DNA of 64,000 nucleotides from Planktophila grossartii. Lineage in GTDB: Bacteria; Actinomycetota; Actinomycetes; Nanopelagicales; Nanopelagicaceae. The position numbers and the translations under genes were made by a program. This document shows positions 59,755 through 64,000 of the stretch, piece by piece. The stretch covers positions 806,001 through 870,000 of the forward strand of contig OZ248345.1 in NCBI GenBank assembly GCA_965234365.1. Reading direction: 5' to 3'. Under the pieces are notes generated by a model. That model saw only the letters and a list, made by a program, of their open reading frames with translations, was not told the origin of the DNA and did not search any database. The stretch's first letter is position 1, and the number at the start of each line of letters is the position of its first letter.

Positions 59755-60368
59755 GCCATTTACTTATTGCGCTCGTCATTGATGATCATGCTGTCGTGCG
59801 AGGTGGCGTTCGTAAAGCTCTCGAGCAACGCGAGAAATTTGAGATATTCGAGGCAGCTTCTCGCTCTGAAGGGCTTGCGCAGATTGCAAAGATTAATCCC
59901 GCCCTCATCATCGTCGATATCAATCTGCCCGATGGAAATGGTCTCGAGATAGTTTCGTGGGTCCGTTCTATTTCATCCCAAACTGCCCTCGTTGTCTTAA
60001 GTCTAAATGAGAGCGATGAATATGTACTAGCTGCAATGAACGCTGGTGCAAGTGCTTTTGTGCAGAAAGCTGCGCCGCTGAGTGAACTCATGGCCAGTAT
60101 CGAACATGCGCTCTCTTCTCCCCTCACCTTCTCATCACGAGATATTGCAGGTGCTATGGCGAGATCGCGAAATACATTTGAACTTTCACAGCGTGAGTTG
60201 CAGATACTTTCTCAGCTTCATAAAGGGGCGCCCCTAAAGGAGTTCGCGCAATCCCTCTTCATCACAGAGTCAACGCTCAAGACACACCTCAGCGCTATCT
60301 ATAGAAAGTTGGGTGTGAAGAATCGTGTGCAAGCAATTGAAAAGGCGAAGCAATCAGGGCTTGGTTAA
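59751..60368 (+). CDS. NarL/LuxR-family response regulator, apparent CTG start
   Basis: 205 residues if it starts at CTG 59751, which overlaps the kinase stop as CTGA. The receiver needs this region: Asp11-Asp12 of ALVIDDHAVV, Asp56 in IIVDINLP, Ser84, Lys106 in FVQKAAP are then all in place. The first standard start in frame is GTG 59796, which would delete the first strand and the acidic pair. No ATG, GTG or TTG exists between the upstream in-frame stop (59679) and 59796. The LuxR HTH is ELQILSQLHKGAPLKEFA and TESTLKTHLSAIYRKLG. Confidence 0.8.
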   Translation: MSHLLIALVIDDHAVVRGGVRKALEQREKFEIFEAASRSEGLAQIAKINPALIIVDINLPDGNGLEIVSWVRSISSQTALVVLSLNESDEYVLAAMNAGASAFVQKAAPLSELMASIEHALSSPLTFSSRDIAGAMARSRNTFELSQRELQILSQLHKGAPLKEFAQSLFITESTLKTHLSAIYRKLGVKNRVQAIEKAKQSGLG

Positions 60369-61502
60369 CAGTGAAGCGAAGCGAGTAGCCCATAACTCCC
60401 AGCGCCATTCATCGATAATCCACTGCCTTCCTCGTGTACCCATCCGTTCTGCTAATTCAGGGTTCTTTAGAAGTCTTATTGCTGCTTCGGCCACATCGCG
60501 TGATGACGTTCCATCGACAGCAAATCCCGTTTCTCCTTCTAGAACTGCATCAGGGGCTCCCCCAGATTTTCCACCGATGACTGCAAGTCCACATGCGCTT
60601 GCTTCTAAATAGACGATACCGAGACCTTCTACCTCAAGCCCGGCCAGCCTCGAGCGAGATGGCATAGCGAAGATATCGCCCACGCAGATATAGCGAGGAA
60701 GTTCTGCATAGTGAATTCGGCCGATAAATGAAATTGCATGACTGACTCCAAGATCATCAGCACGCTTAACTAAGTAATCTTTATACGGACCTTCGCCGAT
60801 AAAGAGAAGATGTGCATCGGGAAGAGTGCTCAGAATCTGAGGCATCGCTTCGACGAGTGTGTCTTGACCCTTGCGATGAACAAGTCTGCCGACCGAGACG
60901 ATGACTTTCTTATTGGCAAGTCCAAGTTCTGCACGCAGAGTTGCGGCTTTGGGTTGCGGTGAGAAATGTTCAGTATCAATACCTGGTGCAATCTTCACCA
61001 TGGAATCAACTGCGCGCTGCGATAAGGCGCGAGAAATTTGAGAACGGGTGTAGCTACCTAAATATGTAAGGTGATCTGTCCCATTACCAATGCGGCGTAT
61101 AGCCCAGGAAAATGGCCAGAGTTTTGCCCACCACACTTCGTGGCCATGTGTCAGCGCAACAATGCGCGTTGCACCTGCACGTCGCAGCCCATGAGATAAA
61201 AGACCCAGCGGCGCTGCCGCGCCAAAGAAAACGGTCGATATCGATTCTTCGCGAAGTACCTTTCGAACTGCTCTGCCAACGCGCAGAGAAGGAAGCAATA
61301 CCTTCGACTTGTCGCGGATTACGCGAACACCGTAGTTCTGAAGCCACGCTTGGTCGAAGGGCTCAGAGCCTTCTTGTGATGAGGTGTAGACGATGACTGA
61401 ATTCTTAGGAAGTCTCTCGATGAGGCCAATAACAAAGGTTTCAATTCCTCCTGCGCGAGGTCCGAAATCATTTGTAATGCAGAGGATCGGTGATGAGCTC
61501 AT
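60354..61502 (-). CDS. pimB: Glycosyltransferase family 4, PimB-like mannosyltransferase
   Basis: 382 residues, GT-B fold. NDFGPRAGGIETFVIGLIERL at the N-terminus, the nucleotide-sugar domain with VSVGRLVHRKGQDTLVEAM, and the EASACGLAVIGGKSGGAPDAV donor-site motif. Most likely GDP-mannose-dependent second mannosylation of phosphatidylinositol mannoside, as Rv2188c; supported by ino1 and NlpC/P60 context. Overlaps the response regulator end by 15 bases. Confidence 0.85.
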   Translation of the reverse strand: MSSSPILCITNDFGPRAGGIETFVIGLIERLPKNSVIVYTSSQEGSEPFDQAWLQNYGVRVIRDKSKVLLPSLRVGRAVRKVLREESISTVFFGAAAPLGLLSHGLRRAGATRIVALTHGHEVWWAKLWPFSWAIRRIGNGTDHLTYLGSYTRSQISRALSQRAVDSMVKIAPGIDTEHFSPQPKAATLRAELGLANKKVIVSVGRLVHRKGQDTLVEAMPQILSTLPDAHLLFIGEGPYKDYLVKRADDLGVSHAISFIGRIHYAELPRYICVGDIFAMPSRSRLAGLEVEGLGIVYLEASACGLAVIGGKSGGAPDAVLEGETGFAVDGTSSRDVAEAAIRLLKNPELAERMGTRGRQWIIDEWRWELWATRFASLLTKP

Positions 61503-62512
61503 TAGAACCGGCGGACAGCAACCAACGGTTTACGGCCCATTGAAGTATCTGCGACTTTTACACGAGACCCAGAACGCGGAGCATGGACCATGCGGCCGCC
61601 ACCGAGATAAATTCCTACGTGCGAAACTGGACGGCCAAAGAAGAGTAAATCTCCAGGCTTCTTCTGACCGAATGGGATGGATTTACCCATTCGTGATTGC
61701 GCAGCCGATGAGTGTGGCAGTGAAACTCCGGCAGATTGGAAAGCGCGCATGGTGAGGCCGGAACAATCCCAGGTGGTGAGTCCAGCTGCGCCAAAGACGT
61801 ATCGATCCCCAATTTGTGCGAGAGCGTACTTAAGGGCGATACCGCTTCGACCAGAAACACCCGCTGCTGATTTAGCTGCGGCGAGAGAAGATGCTTGATC
61901 TGCATTCTCTTGATCCTCAGCCAATTTAGCGAGGCGTTCGCGATCTTCCTTCTTCAATTTGGAGAGAAGTAACTCAGCTTGTGCCAATTTTCGCTGGGCA
62001 AGTGCGCTTCTCTCTGCAAGATTTTTCTGAAGAACCTTTACTTGAGCAAGTCGATCGCTGACTGTAAGCGAAGTTGCATTAAGGGCCTGCTCAGCAGATT
62101 GAAACTTACGTAGTTGAGTCGACTTACGACGTGTAATCGCTTCAAGAGAGCCCGCTGATGAAAGATATAACGCAGGGTCAGATGAGAAGAGAAGTTCGAG
62201 GCTCTGACTGAGCGACCCAGACTTGTATTGATTGACGGCAATCGCACCGAGAGTTTTTGAAATAGCATCGACAGTCTTTCCTTGCACCGCGGCTTGCGCC
62301 TGAATTCCAGCAAGGCTTCGAGTCAGCGATGCCAACTTCACCTTTGCTTCTTGCGCGCCTTCTGCGGCGGTCGTTGCTTCTTCTTCAAGTCGATTTACTT
62401 GTGCCTGAACTTGCGCGAGAGTCTGCGCGGCAGTTGCCACAGGCGATGTGAGCGAGGAGATGAGAATGATGGTCGATGCCATGAAAGCGGCAGCACTCAA
62501 TCTCTTTCTCAT
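61502..62512 (-). CDS. NlpC/P60 peptidoglycan endopeptidase with coiled coil
   Basis: 336 residues. Signal peptide to about residue 28 (SPVATAAQ), a long coiled coil (about 29-200, LAQVQAQVNRLEEEATTAAE), then the C40 domain with Cys in WDCSGLTMRAF, His in HVGIYLGGG, and the third residue in VHAPRSG. Cuts peptide stems in the wall, probably during division, like the mycobacterial Rip proteins. Shares one base with pimB and so is in its operon. Confidence 0.92.
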   Translation of the reverse strand: MRKRLSAAAFMASTIILISSLTSPVATAAQTLAQVQAQVNRLEEEATTAAEGAQEAKVKLASLTRSLAGIQAQAAVQGKTVDAISKTLGAIAVNQYKSGSLSQSLELLFSSDPALYLSSAGSLEAITRRKSTQLRKFQSAEQALNATSLTVSDRLAQVKVLQKNLAERSALAQRKLAQAELLLSKLKKEDRERLAKLAEDQENADQASSLAAAKSAAGVSGRSGIALKYALAQIGDRYVFGAAGLTTWDCSGLTMRAFQSAGVSLPHSSAAQSRMGKSIPFGQKKPGDLLFFGRPVSHVGIYLGGGRMVHAPRSGSRVKVADTSMGRKPLVAVRRF

Positions 62513-62518
62513 GTTTTA

Positions 62519-62524
62519 AGGCTA
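62519..62524 (-). promoter_or_regulatory. -10 element, leaderless start of NlpC/P60-pimB
   Basis: TAGCCT on the minus strand, 6 bases before the ATG at 62512. Confidence 0.45.
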
Positions 62525-62591
62525 ACGCTCCAGTATGCGCATTTTCAATTTTGAACGGGGTATTTGGCTGATAATTGGGTGAGAAAGTACA

Positions 62592-62597
62592 TATTCT
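62592..62597 (+). promoter_or_regulatory. -10 element, leaderless start of RibD-like reductase
   Basis: TATTCT 7 bases before the ATG at 62605. Confidence 0.45.
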
Positions 62598-62604
62598 TAC
62601 GCAC

Positions 62605-63096
62605 ATGACAGTCACAGTGACACTCGTGGTCGGGGCCGATGGCTCAACCTCAAAGAACGGTAATTCTGCTGGAGTATCAAGTGCCGCAGATCGTTCCGCA
62701 TTTCTTGCACGTCGCCGTTTAGCAGATTGCATTCTGATCGGTGGAAATACTGCACGCACAGAGCCATATCACCGTACTCCCGTGCCCGTGATTGTCTTAT
62801 CAAAGAGCCTCATCAACCCATTGGCAGATAATCGCCTAGCTCACTGTTGGAATCTCTCACCGGCAAAAGCAATCGAGAGAGCCAGAACAACATTTGGTCC
62901 CCATATCCATGTCGAAGCTGGAGTTGCGATTATTCGTGAACTTATCGCAGCAGATCTTGTCGATGCAATTGAATTGAGTATTACCGAGGTTACTGGCGGA
63001 GAAGACTTAATCAACGTTCCCGAACTTCTTGCGCACTTCCCTCACCAGAGTGAAAAATCTGAGTCAGGTACGCGATTTATCTCTGCTCGAAAGTAG
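62605..63096 (+). CDS. RibD C-terminal/dihydrofolate reductase-like protein
   Basis: 163 residues from the ATG at 62605. DHFR-like fold of the RibD C-terminal domain: GADGSTSKNGNSAGVSS at the N-terminus, RRLADCILIGGNTARTE, and HVEAGVAIIRELIAADLVD with the NADPH-site Gly. Shorter than the usual 220, and no deaminase domain. It may be a flavin- or pterin-pathway reductase, or an orphan. Abuts the convergent EamA gene with no spacer. Confidence 0.75.
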   Translation: MTVTVTLVVGADGSTSKNGNSAGVSSAADRSAFLARRRLADCILIGGNTARTEPYHRTPVPVIVLSKSLINPLADNRLAHCWNLSPAKAIERARTTFGPHIHVEAGVAIIRELIAADLVDAIELSITEVTGGEDLINVPELLAHFPHQSEKSESGTRFISARK

Positions 63097-63939
63097 TTAG
63101 AAGGCAGAGATAATCGATACACCCACAACTGCAAGAGCAATACCTACATATTGCACTTTATGTAGCCGTTCGTGGAGAAATTTATAGGCCAAGAGCGCAG
63201 TGGCGATGGGATAGAGCGAACCAAGCACCATGGCAAGTGAGACAAGGCCCTTCGTTGTTGCTACTCCCAAGAGAAGGTTTGCTGCGAAATCAGCAACTCC
63301 GATAAAGATAAGGATGGGAAGTTCTGGCTTTCCAAGCCCACCAATATGTCGGTAGCGAGCAAAGATTCCTAACCCGATAACTAAAGTTGTTGTGCGCATC
63401 ATCGTCATTGTCATGAGCGCGCTGCTCTGTGAACCGATAGCCATAAAGACGAGTGCGAGTCCAAAGAAGATTGCAGCAGAGAGCGCAAGGAGAACTGGTT
63501 TGAGAGGTAACCCTTGAGAAACTTCAGGGCCACTTGCGAGGAATCCACCAATCAGAGCCGCAGCGACACCCACACTGACAATCGTTGAGAGTTGATCGCC
63601 TTTAATAACGATTGCATAAGCCAGAGGAATGAGCGCACCGAGTGAGCTAATGGGAGATACAACTCCCATGCGACCCGTGGAGAGAGCTCCATACAAACTG
63701 ATCAGGCCGGCATACCCAGCAAGTCCGGCGAGTGCACCTGCAAAGAAGTAACCACCATCACCAAATGCTTCTGCGCTCCATGCTCCCGTAAGAAGGACTA
63801 AGAGAACCCCGGTGATAAATCCAATTGCTTGGCTTGTAGCAAGGACTGCAACTGCAGGAAATCTCTTACTCAATTTTCCTGCGTGGTAGTCGGCGCTTCC
63901 CCATAATCCGCTCGAAAGAAGTGCAAGGAGGCTGGCCAT
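63097..63939 (-). CDS. EamA/DMT-family transporter
   Basis: 280 residues, ten helices, two EamA halves. GSADYHAGKLSKRFPAVAVLA at the start and VLGSLYPIATALLAYKFLHERLH at the end of repeat 2. Substrate unknown. The second DMT transporter in the window. Bases 63953-64000 after its promoter show nothing further. Confidence 0.88.
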   Translation of the reverse strand: MASLLALLSSGLWGSADYHAGKLSKRFPAVAVLATSQAIGFITGVLLVLLTGAWSAEAFGDGGYFFAGALAGLAGYAGLISLYGALSTGRMGVVSPISSLGALIPLAYAIVIKGDQLSTIVSVGVAAALIGGFLASGPEVSQGLPLKPVLLALSAAIFFGLALVFMAIGSQSSALMTMTMMRTTTLVIGLGIFARYRHIGGLGKPELPILIFIGVADFAANLLLGVATTKGLVSLAMVLGSLYPIATALLAYKFLHERLHKVQYVGIALAVVGVSIISAF

Positions 63940-63946
63940 GGCGAGG

Positions 63947-63952
63947 ACTCTA
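63947..63952 (-). promoter_or_regulatory. -10 element, leaderless start of EamA gene
   Basis: TAGAGT on the minus strand, 7 bases before the ATG at 63939. Confidence 0.45.
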
Positions 63953-64000
63953 CCTGCCTATCCTCTCAGCCTCCCATCTAAAGGGCTCTTCGAACTTTAG

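Noticed and set aside
1..64000. tRNA, rRNA, IS element, prophage or genomic island
   Set aside because: Gaps are all under 300 bases and hold only control signals; no transposase, integrase or compositional break was seen.

Overview
The window is about 48% GC, almost wholly coding, and carries an ordinary actinobacterial core gene set. Signs are the qcrCAB / ctaC-ctaD-ctaE-ctaF respiratory chain, an actinobacterial-type inositol-1-phosphate synthase, a PimB-like mannosyltransferase, the DUF3043 and DUF4191 families, and the order lipB-lipA-DUF4191-RDD-glnA. The low GC, median intergenic gaps of a few bases and ten overlapping convergent gene pairs point to a genome-streamlined actinobacterium. 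The freshwater acI lineage (Ca. Nanopelagicales: Planktophila/Nanopelagicus type) is my best guess, made from style and gene content and not from a marker gene. No rRNA, tRNA, CRISPR array, IS element, prophage or plasmid function is visible, and no gap between genes exceeds 300 bases.

Layout. 1-4.2 kb: histidine catabolism hutU (cut by the window edge), hutI, hutH. 4.2-7.2 kb: hydrolase, DnaQ-type exonuclease, trpD and a stand-alone receiver protein. 7.3-16.5 kb: respiratory complexes III and IV in two blocks (ctaE-qcrC-qcrA-qcrB forward; ctaF-ctaD-ctaC reverse), separated by an aminotransferase and a DMT transporter. 16.5-21.7 kb: a degenerate cysteine-desulfurase homologue, adenosine kinase-like adoK, erpA, nadA, DUF3043, aldo/keto reductase. 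21.8-25.7 kb: a cobalamin riboswitch in front of a secreted SCO2322-like protein and a complete ECF transporter, read as B12 uptake. 25.7-39.8 kb: gcvT, pepA, lpd, E2, sugar-epimerase-like and FAD proteins, MMPL exporter, lipB, lipA, acyltransferase; much of this is lipoate use and lipoate making. 40-42.4 kb: glnA with a likely nitrogen-control region. 42.4-50.6 kb: a secreted beta-domain protein, MFS, a short NhaA, NCS1 permease, a polar amino acid ABC importer, and an SDR/enoyl-CoA hydratase pair. 50.6-53.4 kb: a small HTH protein, an unknown membrane protein, ino1-padR. 53.5-64 kb: LysE, RecB-like nuclease, PlsC, glucokinase, SRPBCC, acyl-CoA ligase with a histidine kinase/response regulator pair, PimB, NlpC/P60, RibD-like reductase, EamA.

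The gene content matches, in two blocks, the mycobacterial stretch from about Rv2182c to Rv2220, but the blocks are permuted: the AGPAT-SRPBCC-fadD-pimB-NlpC block, which in mycobacteria precedes trpD-ctaE, here lies 50 kb downstream of it.

The most distinctive observation is a start-site grammar. At 23 gene starts on both strands a TANNNT hexamer sits exactly 6 or 7 bases before the start codon with no Shine-Dalgarno sequence, which is what leaderless transcripts look like; downstream operon genes use ordinary ribosome-binding sites. This rule decides several start codons below. Other points of interest are a response regulator that seems to start at CTG inside the stop of its kinase gene, a cysteine-desulfurase homologue without the PLP lysine beside ctaC, a CuA loop with Ile in place of Glu in CtaC, a very short NhaA, and an RNA fold over the glnA ribosome-binding site.
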